Below are positions 34,801 to 47,469 of a stretch of DNA of 64,000 nucleotides, in pieces. Under the pieces are notes generated by a model. The model had not been told where the DNA came from and ran no database searches. It saw nothing but the letters and a program-made list of their open reading frames with translations. Source of the stretch: Liolophura sinensis (lineage: Eukaryota > Mollusca > Polyplacophora > Chitonida > Chitonidae); NCBI RefSeq assembly GCF_032854445.1, contig NC_088300.1, positions 34,577,608 through 34,641,607 of the forward strand, read 5' to 3'. Within the stretch, counting starts at the first letter, position 1, and each line of letters opens with the position of its first letter. Both the position numbers and the translations under genes were made by a program.

Positions 34801-35872
34801 TGATATAAGAATGAAGATTTAGGATTATATATAGGTGAAAGGCCAATTGAAAATTAATATGATAACATTTGAATTAAGATCTAGCTAACAACGCAATAAA
34901 AATTAATGATAAATGTCATAGTCAATATATATCTCTGTTCCATTAAAGCTCAGTTTGCATTATATTTACATCGTCTATCTTTTTGTGTATCTAACCTACT
35001 GTTCCCCTGCTAAGACATTTTATGCCATAGGTGCTGTCAGACAATCATCTATAATCTCTTTGGTCACGTGAGAAGGCTATAATTGTTGTGTAAACAAGAG
35101 GTTTTAGGTAAGGAAGTCTTTCTGTTATCGGGATGTCTGGCCTTCACATATAGCAGTTTCAGTTTAAAATTGTGCAAAAATCAGCTCCTTTAGGTCCAGA
35201 AGTATGAGAGATAATAAAAAGAACGTAACACACTGCTAGACACTATTTTTTCTTTCTTTGCCCACAGCGAAATGGCAAGGAAGAAATTAGCTAGACTAAA
35301 TAGCATGAACACATGTTTCAACCACTTTTGTAGGCTTGAAACCCCGGGAGTAATATAGTCTTGGAAGGAATGTTGAGGGTGTTTAGTGTATTTCACACCA
35401 CTCTATTTGTATGTGGCCGATATATACTGAGCGACCTGAAACGTGACAGGTTGTAAACATGGCATAATACACTTACGTGGTTCAGCCTAGCTCTGTTAAC
35501 GTAGACGTATACAGATTCCCTATCTTATATCACTGACAGTCATAAATACAGACATAGGCACCCAATAAAGGAGTTAACCACTCAATAAAAATGTCTTCAC
35601 AGGTTTATGATTGGAATAACAATAAGTTATCGTACAAATAGAAGATATTGGGATCTTTCCTGCTACTGTATAGCTCACAATTAAGTTTTATTTATCGGTA
35701 TCATGTCAAGCTTCCGTAATAAAGAATCTACTGACTTATGTCATTTTATGAGCGATGTATACGAGAAACGTGTGCGTCTCAGTGAGAACACTCGTGTGTC
35801 GCTCTGTCAAGTCTGTACTCGCTCTTATCGGGAGTTGGTGTACCTTCTATGTATCATCAGCTATTCTGAGTG
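34801..35872. other. no gene recognised
   Basis: AT-rich intergenic sequence without recognisable coding or repeat content. Confidence 0.4.
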
Positions 35873-36125
35873 AGTGAGTGAGTGCTTGGGGTTTAACGTC
35901 GTACTTAACAATTTTTCAGTCATATGACAACGACGGGATCCTTAGAGTGCATGTAATGCGCCTCCTTGTTGCAGGGCGGATTTCCACCGCTCTTTTATCT
36001 AGCGCTACTTCACTGAAACGCCTTACCAAAGGCAAGTAAGGTGCCCCGCCCGAGCCATTATACTGATACAGGTCAACCAGTCGTTGCACTATCCCCTTCA
36101 TGCTGAACGCCAAGCGAGGAAGTCA
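35873..36125 (-). repeat. SINE family B, lacking its tRNA head
   Basis: GAGTGAGTGAGTGCTTGGGG, TTAACGTCGTACTTAACAAT, CAGTCATATGAC, then CTTCATGCTGAACGCCAAGC. It is the antisense of the copy at 28608-28965 and stops before the tRNA-like segment. Confidence 0.85.
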
Positions 36126-36523
36126 ACTATTTTGATATGTAGAGGTTATTACAGTTCGTGTTGATATTTTCCGAAAATTCCGATTATATAAATGTGATTG
36201 GATAAGGAATAGAGTTTGGCTGTTCTCAACGAGTCATTGTGGTTGTCATAATACACAATACAATACCGAACAGGCCTTTGATATGACTTGCACACGAATC
36301 TGATTTGAGGCGCAGTCCTAAATTTCCACACACTTTCCATTAAAACAAAATTTTTTTCCGTACATCGTGTACTTTATTAGATTTCTCAGTGTTACTGATA
36401 AACTAATTATTTAATTAAAGGTACTGAATATATTAAATAGATGTAGGATACAGACTATCCTCTTCTTTTTTCCCTTGAATACTGCGTCATACTTAGTTGT
36501 GGATATAGTGTATACACACTTTG

Positions 36524-36880
36524 ATTTATTTGATTTTTTTTTTTATTGGTGTTTTACGCCGTACTCAAGAATATTTCACTTATACGACGGCTGCCAGCAT
36601 TATGGTGGGAGGAAACCTGGAAGAGCCCGGGGGGAACCCGCGACCATCTGCATGTGGATGGCAGACCTTCCCACTTACGGCCGGAGAGGAAGGCAGCTGC
36701 ACTTGAACTCATAGCGACCGCACCGGTGAGAGGCTCCTGGGTCATTACACTTTGAGAAACCCACGACCATCAGAAGGTTGCTGCTATGCCTTCCCACATA
36801 CAACGAGAGAGGAAGTCAAAATGAGATTTGCGTGTCACTCTTCTGCACTAGCGTACTTAACCACTGGGCACCGAGGCCCC
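36524..36880 (-). repeat. SINE family A, two partial copies joined
   Basis: A 3' portion (TTTTACGCCGTACTCAAGAA to CTCATAGCGACCGCACCGGT) runs to about 36750. It is followed by a second body segment starting again at GAAACCCACGACCATCAGAA and ending in a head-like GGGCACCGAGGCCCC. This looks like one SINE inserted in, or recombined with, another. Confidence 0.8.
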
Positions 36881-36911
36881 AATAAATTCGAAAAAAAGAA
36901 TAAGATATACA

Positions 36912-36995
36912 AGTATGCAATGTTATGGGAAGGGCGAGGGACAAGAGGCCATTAAGAAACGGTGTCGAGTTCAGATCGTGGCAGACACAGTGGTA
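36912..36995 (+). repeat. Dispersed repeat, copy 1 (pair with 39592-39675)
   Basis: TGGGAAGGGCGAGGGACAAG, GCCATTAAGAAACGGTGTCG, AGTTCAG. The second copy has TGGGAAGGGCCACTGGCATG, GCCATTGAGAAATGGTGATG, AGTTCAG. It may be the edge of an unrecognised element. Confidence 0.6.
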
Positions 36996-36999
36996 CTGA

Positions 37000-38152
37000 A
37001 AGAAAAAAAATTAGAACCTTATCTTTATCATTTTACACACTGCTGATAGTTTGGATCAACGGCTGAGGCTTGCGTGTGCCGAAGATGGATGTATTCTGAT
37101 GTTGTCCAGACCTAATGTATAAATAAATATACATGTACGCACGTACGCTTTAGTCTCATGCACGGGTCACTCACAATGGCATATATCATTCAGAAACCGG
37201 ATAATTATATTTGTATTAAAATCGTTAGAGTAAATTTAGAACAGATTAACCCAGCATTACCTTTTGTGAATAGCGGGGTAATTTTTATACACAGCGGAGG
37301 TACAGCTAGAGTCAAGAGTTGTGCGATCCTACATAAGCCGATTGGCGACGGGTTATTGGGTGGCATAACCTGTGACACAAGGCTTAACGTTACCACTAAT
37401 AAGCCCTTACTACACGATATAAAGAGAATGGTAACTTTACATATATTTAATGACTATAGATTTGTCGCTATCGATATACACGTACCTGTTCTGTTGAGAA
37501 AATATGGATCATATATATGCATATATATATATGATGATCAGACGTACTACTTTGGGTGTAGGTGTATCAATGGTAAAATCCTCGGTGGGTTGTGTTTATA
37601 AACATTCCGAATCATAGATCATTGGCCCGTGCTAATACCATCGCCCGTCTCACCCTCGGGCACATTGAGATTACTGACTGTAGATAATACAACCGTACTG
37701 GTCCGTCGTATTATCCAGCTGGCTCAATGCCAACTTCTGGACGACAGAGCCAAACGTGATGCCACTTGCACTCGGCAAAAACCACACCAAAGTTGGCCGA
37801 TCTATTTCAGAAGGCATTCACGGTGCAGATACTATCAAGATAATTTCTTCTCGGACAAATAAACACACTCACCAGCCATAGAGATAGGTGTACATATACA
37901 TTGTACTAGCCTATAATAAAAGTAATCTAGATGGATTTTTGTGAGTCGCGGAAACCGACGTTTGTATCAAATTAAACAAAAACATAGCGCAGATGTTAGA
38001 TAAGAATATCACAGTATCACAGTATAAAGGTATACAGAATGCATGGGCTATATATGCTTAATTGTTTCTACAACCTAATAAAGGCTTTATACGAAGAAGT
38101 ATATGGTGCGGAGCAAATCACAAGAAGCTGAACACATGCATTGTATACTGAG
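37000..38152. other. unassigned open frame at 37158-37601, otherwise nothing
   Basis: A 147-codon + strand frame at 37158-37601 has no domain I recognise, ordinary AT-rich codons and an AT-repeat near its end (IYIYDD). I treat it as unsupported. A real gene would need transcript evidence. Confidence 0.25.
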
Positions 38153-38164
38153 GAAAATATAATA

Positions 38165-38437
38165 TTTATTTATTTATTTGATTGGTGTTTTACGCCGTAC
38201 TCAAGAATATTTCACTTATACGGCCAGCATTATGGTGGGAAGGGGGAGGGGGGGGAAACCGGGCAGAGCCCGGGGGAAACCCATGACCATCCTACGGATG
38301 GTCAGGCCTTTCCACTTACGACCGGAGAGGAAGCCAGCATGAGCTGGACTTGAACTCACAGCGACCGCATTGGTGAGAGGCTCCTGGATCATTACGCTGT
38401 GCTAGCGCTAACCGACTGAGCCGCGGAGGACCCCGAT
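38165..38437 (-). repeat. SINE family A, full length with 12-bp target duplication
   Basis: Flanked by GAAAATATAATA at 38153-38164 and 38438-38449. It reads from TTTATTTATTTATTTGATTG through GGGAGGAAA-type and ACTTGAACTCACAGCGACCG to CTGAGCCGCGGAGGACC. The core has a small G-rich insertion (GGAAGGGGGAGGGGGGG). Confidence 0.92.
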
Positions 38438-39591
38438 GAAAATATAATACGCAGCCGAGAGAGATGTATAGCACCTTGCTAATAGAAGATGTTTATGAAT
38501 GACCAACAAGGCAGTAATACTGCCTTCCATTAAGATTATGAAGTTAATCAAGATGGCAGCGCGGCAGTGCAGAATAAAACTCACATATATCCGGCGACAA
38601 CGTGAAAATCATGGAAATATGCGCCTAAATACCACCTCTTACACAGACCATTTATTACCTTCTGTTAGGTTATTTATGTATGTTATGGGAAAATACAGCC
38701 AGATCCTTCTCAGGGAAAGAAAGCACATGAAATGTGCTCCACATAACGATTATGCTGAATCAAGTTAGCAGAGCACAGGGTCAATGCAGGAGAAAATTCA
38801 TATACATATGAGAGATGATGTATTGGAATGTCATGAAATATAAAAAGTAATACATGAGTAATTTAATACACGAGTAATACCGTACCACCCATGTTCGCTC
38901 AGTATTTCGCCAGTTTAATTCGCCATCATCAGGAATGAAATATCTAATGTTTAACACCAGTATTTCACCCCACCTAATGTTGGTCAAATGAACTGTTAAA
39001 CTATTAAGCGAACGTAGGTTCTCGCGTTTTTCGGCCTAACACTATTCTCGTGTATATTATAATTTTACAGTCGTACTCAGTACACGATTTTTTTCTGAGT
39101 TGCAGTTCAACTAAGTTGAGGAACTATAATCGTTACACGTCGTACATACCATGTGCTTTCTATGCTCAAAAAGGATCGAGCCATAATAGGTTAACAGAAA
39201 TGCCGCATGATTTACGCTAAGCCTGATATTTAGGTGCACGTTCAGTTTACTTTCAAGTTGTCGCTCCTCCACACATATGATTACATGTGGCTGATTCAAC
39301 CGGATCTGAGGCTTCTCAAGTTAATGTGTTGGTATGCTGAGGTTTAATTTACAGGGGCGTAAAACATTCAAACATGCAATAAAATCCGAAACAAAACAGT
39401 GTATACCAACAAACTCCCTCGTATGAAGTCAAGACTTTTCATTTGAAGAACAAACACTGCGAGTCAATGACATACTGGAGAGCTTTGAATCCATAAGGAT
39501 TTATGGCTTTGTAAAAAGAACTATTTCGTGACACGGAGTGCTCGCGAATTTATCGGTGGGAGGTTACTTTGAGGTTAACCAAGTCTAATAC

Positions 39592-39675
39592 GGGGTTGTG
39601 GGAAGGGCCACTGGCATGAAGCCATTGAGAAATGGTGATGAGTTCAGGCGGTGACACAATGCTATTTGTTGGCAG
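39592..39675 (+). repeat. Dispersed repeat, copy 2 (pair with 36912-36995)
   Basis: Collinear with 36912-36995 as described there. Confidence 0.6.
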
Positions 39676-39748
39676 TGATGACTTAAAACCCAGCGCTCGC
39701 GAAGTGTATGCCTTAAGATATGAGCCAACGGCTATTGTGTAATATGAG

Positions 39749-39860
39749 CCATTATAAACAGTTATTCACCTGACACCTGGAATAAGGAATCCTATATAAG
39801 GAGTCCTAATAACCATTATAAAAAGTTATTCACCTGACACCTGGAATAAGGAATCCTAGC
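39749..39860. repeat. Two tandem copies of a ~64-bp unit
   Basis: CCATTATAAACAGTTATTCA...GGAATAAGGAATCCTA occurs twice, 64 bp apart, with few differences. Confidence 0.85.
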
Positions 39861-40010
39861 GGTATGATAACAGTATAAAAATCGGCTCTTACCCAAGATT
39901 TAAGTTTAAGATTAATTGTTTTTGCTAAATATATATTACTAAGAAACTGCACGTACTTAAGAGCAAGATATATACTTTTGAATCTGTGAACTGAGTGTAT
40001 TGAAGATTTC

Positions 40011-40033
40011 ATCATATATATATATATATATAA
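40011..40033. repeat. TA microsatellite
   Basis: Run of alternating T and A. Confidence 0.9.
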
Positions 40034-40660
40034 ACGTAAATTTTAGGTTTGAAAAAGGCAAATGTGAAGCCGAATGAATACATTTAACAGAAAAAGACAA
40101 AGAGCCACGTCGTTAGCAAATCATCAGAGATTTATACGTGGGGCGTTTCATCCGGGCACTAATCATGTCATCTACAGTTATCGTCATTTATGACATGATT
40201 TGTCATTTCGATACTGCAAATCCAGTGTATGTAAATGTTAGATCACATTAAGAATTTATATGGATGTGGACACAACCTAGGCCGTATATTTCTGAAAATC
40301 ACATTAGTTCAGTTGTGCTACCAAAGTATTCACTTTATATAAACGTTTCTGTTTCTGTTGGATAACACTGTAACGCTAAATAAGAATGTAAGCGCTGCCC
40401 ATGAATTTCATATAAATAACGACACGCATGGATTAACGTTACCACATTCATATAGATTAGAGGATTAACACGTGCATATGTATGTTATACAGTCTGGAAA
40501 TACTGTACACAATTTAGTAGTCACACTAATGCGGCGATAGGTACATGTATCACGAAAATAGACCTGTACTGATATAACTTTACTTTATTGAACATTCTTG
40601 ATTGTATCGAACATGAAATTTGGAACAAGGTGTATACATTTACTTGTCTCTTAAATTCCC
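40034..40660. other. no gene recognised
   Basis: AT-rich intergenic DNA. Confidence 0.4.
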
Positions 40661-41026
40661 TTAACGAGGCTATCCAGGAAATTTTGGGAAAAAAAATCGT
40701 TCAGCGCAAATCTAGTCCAATTTTTAGTATTATTTTAGAATAGCTTTAATAATTGATTACATATACCTTCCAGACAATCAGCCTCGTCTGTGCACTTGTC
40801 ACCGTACAAAATAAGTGATAACATTTCTAACATTTATAAGACTAATAGTATTATAACCTTTTCAATCATTAGGATCATTTAACAACAAATAAATATTACA
40901 GGTGCGAGTCTGATATTTACTGAAATGCTATAAATTGATCTATTCTTGATAAATACAGAAAATTTGATTTGATTATCGCGAATAAGGGTTTTTTGCCAAA
41001 AAAAAACTCCAGGATAGCATCGTTAA
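40661..41026. mobile_element. piggyBac-like MITE flanked by TTAA
   Basis: TTAA at 40661 and 41023. Left end CGAGGCTATCCAGGAAATTT and right end TCCAGGATAGCATCG are inverted repeats. Inside are CAGCGCAAATC and TCAGCCTCGTCTG. It is related to 5945-6115. TTAA target duplication is the hallmark of piggyBac transposition. No coding capacity. Confidence 0.75.
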
Positions 41027-41555
41027 ATGAAAATATTTTAACAGATTTTTACATATGTGTATAGAAGCCAACATAATTTAAAGAGAAAACAAAAACAATA
41101 GAACTGGATGAAACTGAATACAAGGGATGTAGTATTATAGAGCCGATGAAAAATGATACATTATGCACATCTGAGACATAGTGTTTCGTCGGCGTTCAAT
41201 AACTTATGTGTAGTTACTTGAATATACCCAGAGAAAGGTTGTTGAGAAGGTAATTTACCTGGTTATATAGTATATTTTGGCTAACCCATACATTTGTTTT
41301 GAAATGGGAGTATTAGGTGAGTGTGAGTGTTAGAGAATCAAAGCTTCATAAGTACTTGATTTGTGGCAAAAAGAAGAGTTGAGAGTTGTCTTGATGGCAC
41401 TGAAACTCGATCCCGAGCCATTACACATAACACCGTTTAGGAAGCGTTATATGATCATATTCCATAATCACTATATGAATATGGCATAGAAGAGTCGTCT
41501 CGCAAAGAACCTCAGTTGTGATTTCAATAACATATTCAATGTATACTAACAAGTT
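41027..41555. other. no gene recognised
   Basis: AT-rich intergenic DNA. Confidence 0.4.
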
Positions 41556-41755
41556 TACCAGGTATCTGGAGATCTGCAGTGGGTTTCTCCTCCCTTTGAC
41601 TGGTTTCCTCTACCCAAAAACCTTTATACGGCCATTGCATGTTATTCTTACTTGTCAGGCATCTGAGATCTGCAGCGCGTTTCACCTAACTTTGTCCGGT
41701 TTTCTCTTTCAATATGTTTTATAGACGGCGATTGTATATACATGTATTCACTATT
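41556..41755 (+). repeat. Two tandem ~105-bp SINE-like segments
   Basis: GAGATCTGCAGTGGGTTTCT and GAGATCTGCAGCGCGTTTCA begin two diverged copies, each followed by a GACTGGTTTCCTC or GTCCGGTTTTCTC segment, then TATACGGCCATTG or ATAGACGGCGATTG. The style matches a degraded SINE body. Confidence 0.6.
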
Positions 41756-43654
41756 CTTAAGTAGCTCAAGAAACCACCTGAGAAGCAAATAAATCATAAT
41801 CGACTTTTGTTCTCCCCAATATCCCTGCGCTTGGCGGGCAAAATTGTGGTAACACGTATGTAATATATCTTAGATTTATACAGACTCTTGTCCTCATTGA
41901 TGTGAGCACATAATCTGAATGTTTTTCTCCTTGTTCATGATGACACCAAAGAACGTATGAATTAATAAAAACCTGTTCTAACATGTGCGTGTCAATTCGA
42001 ACACTTTTTGCTGAAGATTTGATGTTCTGTAAGTGTATTTTAACTTTACTAAGCTTCTATTTTATGCAACAACCGGACAGCATTGTTTTCCTGTCGCTAA
42101 TACAGTCAGGGCATCAGGGTAACCCACTTTTGGGTGCTTCTAAGCTATCTTCGACAGTCACTTACCTGAGACGGTGTTCCGTACAGATACAATCTTGAGT
42201 GACCACTTCAAACAGAATCACGTGGACATGTCATTGCGGCCAGTATACAAGGAGATAAAGTATGTGGTCGGTTAGACTGACCCATACACAGTACAAAGCA
42301 TCCTTGTATTACCACGAAGCCAGCACAGACAGTATCTAAAGTGTGTATACATGGAAGCCCAGTTCGACCTGTTCACCTTTGCACCCTTGCACCCTGGATC
42401 GATCTGGACACATTTAAAGTCGCTTCGATCTATGATCTGATTGTTCCGGGCTCATTGTTGTATCTGTAAAGCTCGCAGAAATGCTGGCTTGTAAACATAT
42501 GAGCGTGACATGAGCTCGGCAAGAACCGCATTGACGCTTTATTAACTTGGTCGCTTTAACCCGTGTTTGGAATCAATGAACCGTGGTTTTAGCCCCTATA
42601 CCATTTCATCAGGTATATGTACAATTGGCACTAACCATCGATTATCCACATATAGCTGTTAAAGGGACCAACTGTTGTGTAGAAGCGAGCTCTACATTTA
42701 TCGGCACATCTTGATCATTGTGTCCAATGAGACTGTAACCCGATCAATCGCACTGTCCGCCAATTTTCACCATCAGTCATGCCTGTGTTCCCAGTTGGGT
42801 AATTTCACTAATTTGCTGTAATAAGAAGCCATAGGTGTATTTATTGGCACCAGCGTTTTCTCCCTGTGGTGTATAGGTTTTCACTTTGATCTCACGGTGG
42901 GCAAAGATCACGGCGACACCCAGCGATACAATATTCTCTCAGTGCATCGCATATAATGCAATAAATGATAAATCCAGGTCATTTACTGTAACTGTATACA
43001 TTTATATGTGGTTCTATGGTTTATGGTGGCGGAACCTTTACATAACACTATATACGGTACTTAGGGGCACTGAGACCCATGGTCTCATGGTTTAGAGCAC
43101 ATGCTGTATTTACATCCATGCCACACAGGCCCACAGTGCTATTATAGTAACAAACATGCACGGTATACTTTGGAAATTCTATCTGTATTTTCATAAGTAT
43201 CCATCTTATAAATATGAAATTTTATACTAAAAATGTCATGTAGGCTCTAACAATTTCTACTTTGTAACGGAAAATTTTGTCTTTGTGCGTCGCACTTGAG
43301 AACATTGAATATATATCTGTAAAGTTGTCTAACTGTCCGACCCAGGATTATAACGGGAGATTATTTAAAACAAAACATCTGATTGGTCGGCCATATAGTG
43401 AGAACTATGCCTTGATAGACTAATTTCGCTAGCAAACGCCTCAAGGGTAATAATATATGAAACACTACAGACCTAATTAGGATTTCATTTGCCTTCTTTA
43501 CATTACCTAAAGTTCAAAATAGATGCATTATAAAATATTTCGAAAGAAGGGACACGTAGCGGGAAGTTTAAATAAGAGTACCGTGCACACCGTTGTAATT
43601 TGTATGTATACCATTTTGAAGGCGCATGGATTTACCTTCTCCAGGTCTGGGTTA
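41756..43654. other. no gene recognised
   Basis: About 1.9 kb of intergenic DNA. Short open frames only, no splice-supported exon. A faint family E-like motif (ATGGTTTATGGTGGCGGAAC) lies near 43015. Confidence 0.4.
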
Positions 43655-43745
43655 TATATTTATTTATTTATTTATTTTATATATATATGGTCATGGTGGG
43701 AGGAAACCGGGCAAAGCCCGGGGGAAACCGTCCGGAGAGGAAGTT
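43655..43745 (-). repeat. SINE family A, internally deleted
   Basis: TATTTATTTATTTATTTTAT, GGTGGGAGGAAACCGGGCAA, AGCCCGGGGGAAACCGTCCG, GAGAGGAAG. The TACTCAAGAATATTTC segment and the head are missing. Confidence 0.8.
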
Positions 43746-44279
43746 GGTTTATATATAATATAAATGAATTATTAATTGACATATGTAATATGATCAATTT
43801 ATTCAATACTTGTTTTTACCATCAAGGTTAGGGTATACTCAGTTTTTTTCTCTTTATCGTAGCCTAATGTTTATGAGCGTAGGAAACAGAGGGAAATGTC
43901 CACGAAACCACTAGTGAAACATATTCTTGGTGTCCCAGACAAGAATACCCACACGCACTCTGACCAGGTTGGGCTTTATTCGAAACTGCGACCTATAGCC
44001 AGTGTCATCCATGCAGTGACACGCAGGCTCTTGAGATATACATGAATGTATATTTAACTAAAATAGTAACGTGTCCCTCTACATACTCAGCTCACCCACT
44101 CATATGATTTATGATTAAAGAAGACTTAGTTAGATGACCGGATAAAACAGGGATGTTAAATCTAAGTTAAATAGTTTCAGATCCCCCATGCCCTATGCCC
44201 TAGAATCGTGTTCGCTGATTGTTTGTGGAGCTAGGGTGACAGATCGAAGGGACCTCGTGGCAGTCTACGCGACCTAAAT

Positions 44280-44908
44280 GGCGGTATACGCTGAGTATTT
44301 TGATGCGACCCGACTCGACGTGATGAAAATCTTGTCCAGTCGGTGGTAGTCATGTCTGGTCGTGAGTGATCTGATCGTGCTGGATATTTCTGTAAAAAAG
44401 TCGGGCACAGTCGAGCGTTTGGACGTCCTTTCCGCTAGTGTATCCGCTCATACGACTGGTGTATCCGCTCATACGATTATCGTCGGTGATGTCGGTCCCA
44501 GCTGTTCACCCAACAGTAGGTACGGCGTCTTCGGCGAAGAATAATACAGATTGCTGCAATAGCTGCAAAATATCGGATATCGCTATTATCCGCCGAATCC
44601 ATGTGCGGCGAAGAGACACATGCACAGTCAGAAAATATTTGTTTACCAGTAAAAGGAAGCCGTCGAAAAAAATTGGAACATGCGCAACACCATCGGGAAT
44701 TTATATTCGGACCCTCATAGTAAAGGACAATGGGCAAGTCAATCGCTAGTGTATGCATCCCCGCTATCCAGTATAGATGTGCCTCGCAGCGATTAGACAC
44801 AACTCAGGTCGACTTCTACAGACTACAGTCGGATCTGTTCGGCTCGGGTCTGGTCGGGTCAGGTTGAGTCTGGTCGGGTCGCAGCAAAGTGCTCAGTGTA
44901 TACCGGCC
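44280..44908. mobile_element. ~629-bp TIR element (non-autonomous DNA transposon)
   Basis: The left terminus GGCGGTATACGCTGAGTATT, TTGATGCGACCCGACTCGAC is matched inversely by the right terminus (GGTCGGGTCGCAGCAAAGTG, CTCAGTGTATACCGGCC), giving about 40 bp of imperfect TIR. Next to the right TIR is a short GGTCTGGTCGGGTC tandem. The interior is more GC-rich than its surroundings and has no transposase. Target duplication was not recognised, so superfamily is open. Confidence 0.75.
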
Positions 44909-45009
44909 TTTACCTTCGTTGAAGGCCACTTGATTTCCACCAGACTTCATTCAAGAGAAAATTGGCTAGTTATTTGTCAAATGTTAGTGGCTTAATCCAA
45001 TTTAATCCG

Positions 45010-45095
45010 GTTTCCTTCACCCATAAAACGTCACCAGCAAGTAAAACATTCTTGAGTATGGCGTTAAACAACGGTAAAATAAATAAATAAACGTT
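45010..45095 (+). repeat. SINE family A, 3' fragment
   Basis: CGGTTTCCTTCACCCATAAA, CATTCTTGAGTATGGCGTTA, then AAATAAATAAATAAACG. Confidence 0.7.
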
Positions 45096-45199
45096 GAACA
45101 GGAGGTTAGTACACTGGAATCTACATAAAAAGCTTCCTGACATTGTATTGCAGTCGAACCTTCGATCTCTCTGTTGTGCAATACTATATGTACTCTGAC

Positions 45200-45485
45200 T
45201 GCTTCAATTAGAGCGTCCGCCTCGGGAGTTGGGAGACGTGGGATCAAACCTGGGTCGAGTTATAACAAAGTCTTTAAAAATGGTACTTGTTTCTGCTTCG
45301 TTAGGCTCTGAGCGCTGAAAGGTTAGAACGAGGAAACAGTACTGGTTGGCTCGGTGTCAGTATAATGTAACTGGGTGGGGTGTTGTGTCTGGTGTCTTCG
45401 GCATGATATTTCAGTGGTAACAGCACTTTGGCGGCATGGCACAAGAAGACACAGTAAGTACGGCGTAAAACCCGAACCATATATC
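45200..45485 (+). repeat. SINE family C, full-length copy
   Basis: Head AATTAGAGCGTCCGCCTCGG and GGGATCAAACCTGGGTCGAG (B box), body AACAAAGTCTTTAAAAATGG, GGTTAGAACGAGGAAACAGT, CACAAGAAGACACAG, and end AAGTACGGCGTAAAACCC. Collinear with the interrupted copy at 7475-8040. Confidence 0.8.
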
Positions 45486-45489
45486 CATT

Positions 45490-46725
45490 CATTTTAATAT
45501 ATGTATTCTTATTTTAATCCAGAATTTGGGGATCAACTATCAGTAAGATGTAGTCAAGTAAATCAAGAATTAGAAGTTCTATGTATGGTCATGAATGCGG
45601 AAACTGTTGAGAGTCAATCAGCCAAACTGGCAAATTCATACGTTTCTAGCAGATGTAATATGTGAATGAGTGTTAGCCGTCTTGTGTTGGGCGTAGTGAA
45701 GAGCTAAACAAATACCAGGCAAAAGATTATATTGATCTTAGCTCCGACAAGTGATGGGAAATCGATCTTGAAACAGGATAACCTTGTCTACCTGGATATA
45801 TGATAAGTATTTAGGCTCAGAAATTTCGTAACACTTACTGACTCATACTTGACACTTTCTAAAAAGAGCGAGACAGTTTCTTAGCGTTTATACTAACACA
45901 AAGAAATATGGTTAAGCTATTCGTTTAAATATCCTTACAAAGGGCTCTAAACAACTTTTTGTCACATATTAATCAAAAATGTGACAAAAGATTTGAAAGA
46001 CAATTAGTACTAAGGAAAAAAAAATAACGTCAGTCTTCAGAAAGTATTATAAGATCAGGAAACGATGACAGTATAGAGGCTAGTTATGGTTCGGTTGTAA
46101 CGGAAATACGCGCTCAAACTTGTACTTTTAAACCAAAACTGACCTACACGAACACTAATAATGGAGAGAATAATTTACTTTATTTTTTTGTCCTTGCTCA
46201 GTGTGAATCGCCGTCACGGGGATAATTTCGCTTCGCCAACATTTGGAAACCTGTGATATGTTATTATGTCGTTATACTGACTATGACAATGAAAACTCAT
46301 TGCATGGTGAACTAAAGAAAGAGTTCGTGTAACACGATATACATTGGTGATGATTTAAGGCGTTCATGCAATCCGCCATCTATTATGTCCAAGTAGTGGT
46401 ACCAGCCAAAGAACATTATTTTATGTCGCAACGTTCACTACTGTACATGATCAGGCATGCTATCGTCTGATCATGCAGTATTACAGAATATCACTTTACT
46501 CAAATATCATACGTTGTTCCATCACTGCAAGACAGAAAGAGTACGGGTAAAACACGGTTTAAACCTGTTTTTAGAGTATTTGCATACAATTTACCTCTTA
46601 CTGCTTCTCTCGACATCGGTAACGATGATATTTTTTCATATAGCTGTTCTTTCTGAGAACAGCGATCGAATGTCTACAGGATTGAGGTGTTTCAAACTAG
46701 AATGCAGTAACTTGATTGATGTTTT
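45490..46725. other. no gene recognised
   Basis: AT-rich intergenic DNA without supported features. Confidence 0.4.
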
Positions 46726-46912
46726 TGAGAATATTTCACGTATATGTTGACATCCAGCATTATAGTACAGGAAACCGGAAAGAGTTAGCCTCCAAGAAAC
46801 CCACAGCCATCCACAGGTTGCTGGAGACCTTTTCAGGTATACAACCGGACAGGAAACCAGCATAAACTGGACTAGAACTCACAGCGGCCGCATTGGCGGG
46901 AGACCCTTTACT
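46726..46912 (-). repeat. SINE family A, degraded
   Basis: GAGAATATTTCACGTATATG, CCAGCATTATAGTACAGGAA, CATCCACAGGTTGCTGGAGA, GAACTCACAGCGGCCGCATT. Confidence 0.83.
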
Positions 46913-47189
46913 CAACGTGTTGCGTTAGCACGACCGCGCAAACCACGAAAACCACGCAAACCAGAAATTTGTACGGGCTTTTCTCACTCTCTCCTGACAG
47001 TCACTCTATTCGAGCGGCTTTGACTGGCTACTATCAAATGTCCACGAGCTATTAGCCAGTGAGAACGAAGAGTCTTCCACAGCTACCTCTTACTCGGTTG
47101 CGGCTTTGTATCTGGAAGTATGAAGTATACCTTATGAAGATGCGGTATGTGCGGTAGTTAATTTGAAAGTTCGCCTTAATTCAATAAAA

Positions 47190-47456
47190 TAGGGGCCTCC
47201 GTGGATAAGCTGGTTAGCCGGCTAGCGCAGCGTAATAACCCAGGAGCCTCTCACCAATGCGGTCGCTGTGAGTTCAGGTCCAGCTTCCTCTCCGGCCGTA
47301 CGTGGGATGGTTTCTCAGCAACCTGCGGATGGTCGTGGATTTCCTGCGGGCTCTGCCCGGTTTCTCCACCATAATGCGGCTGCCGTCCTATAAGTATAGT
47401 ATATAAGTATATAATATTCTTGAGTACGGCGTTGAACACCAATCAAATAAATAAAT
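47190..47456 (+). repeat. SINE family A, full length with 12-bp target duplication
   Basis: Flanked by AATTCAATAAAA at 47178-47189 and 47457-47468. The head GGGGCCTCCGTGGATAAGCT, TTAGCCGGCTAGCGCAGCGT is well preserved, with CGCTGTGAGTTCAGGTCC as B-box region. Of the copies here it best shows the full structure. A short TATAAGTATA duplication interrupts the 3' body. Confidence 0.93.
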
Positions 47457-47469
47457 AATTCAATAAAAA

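Noticed and set aside
37158-37601. A 147-codon frame as a possible gene
   Set aside because: No recognisable domain, AT-repeat content and no supporting splice or context.
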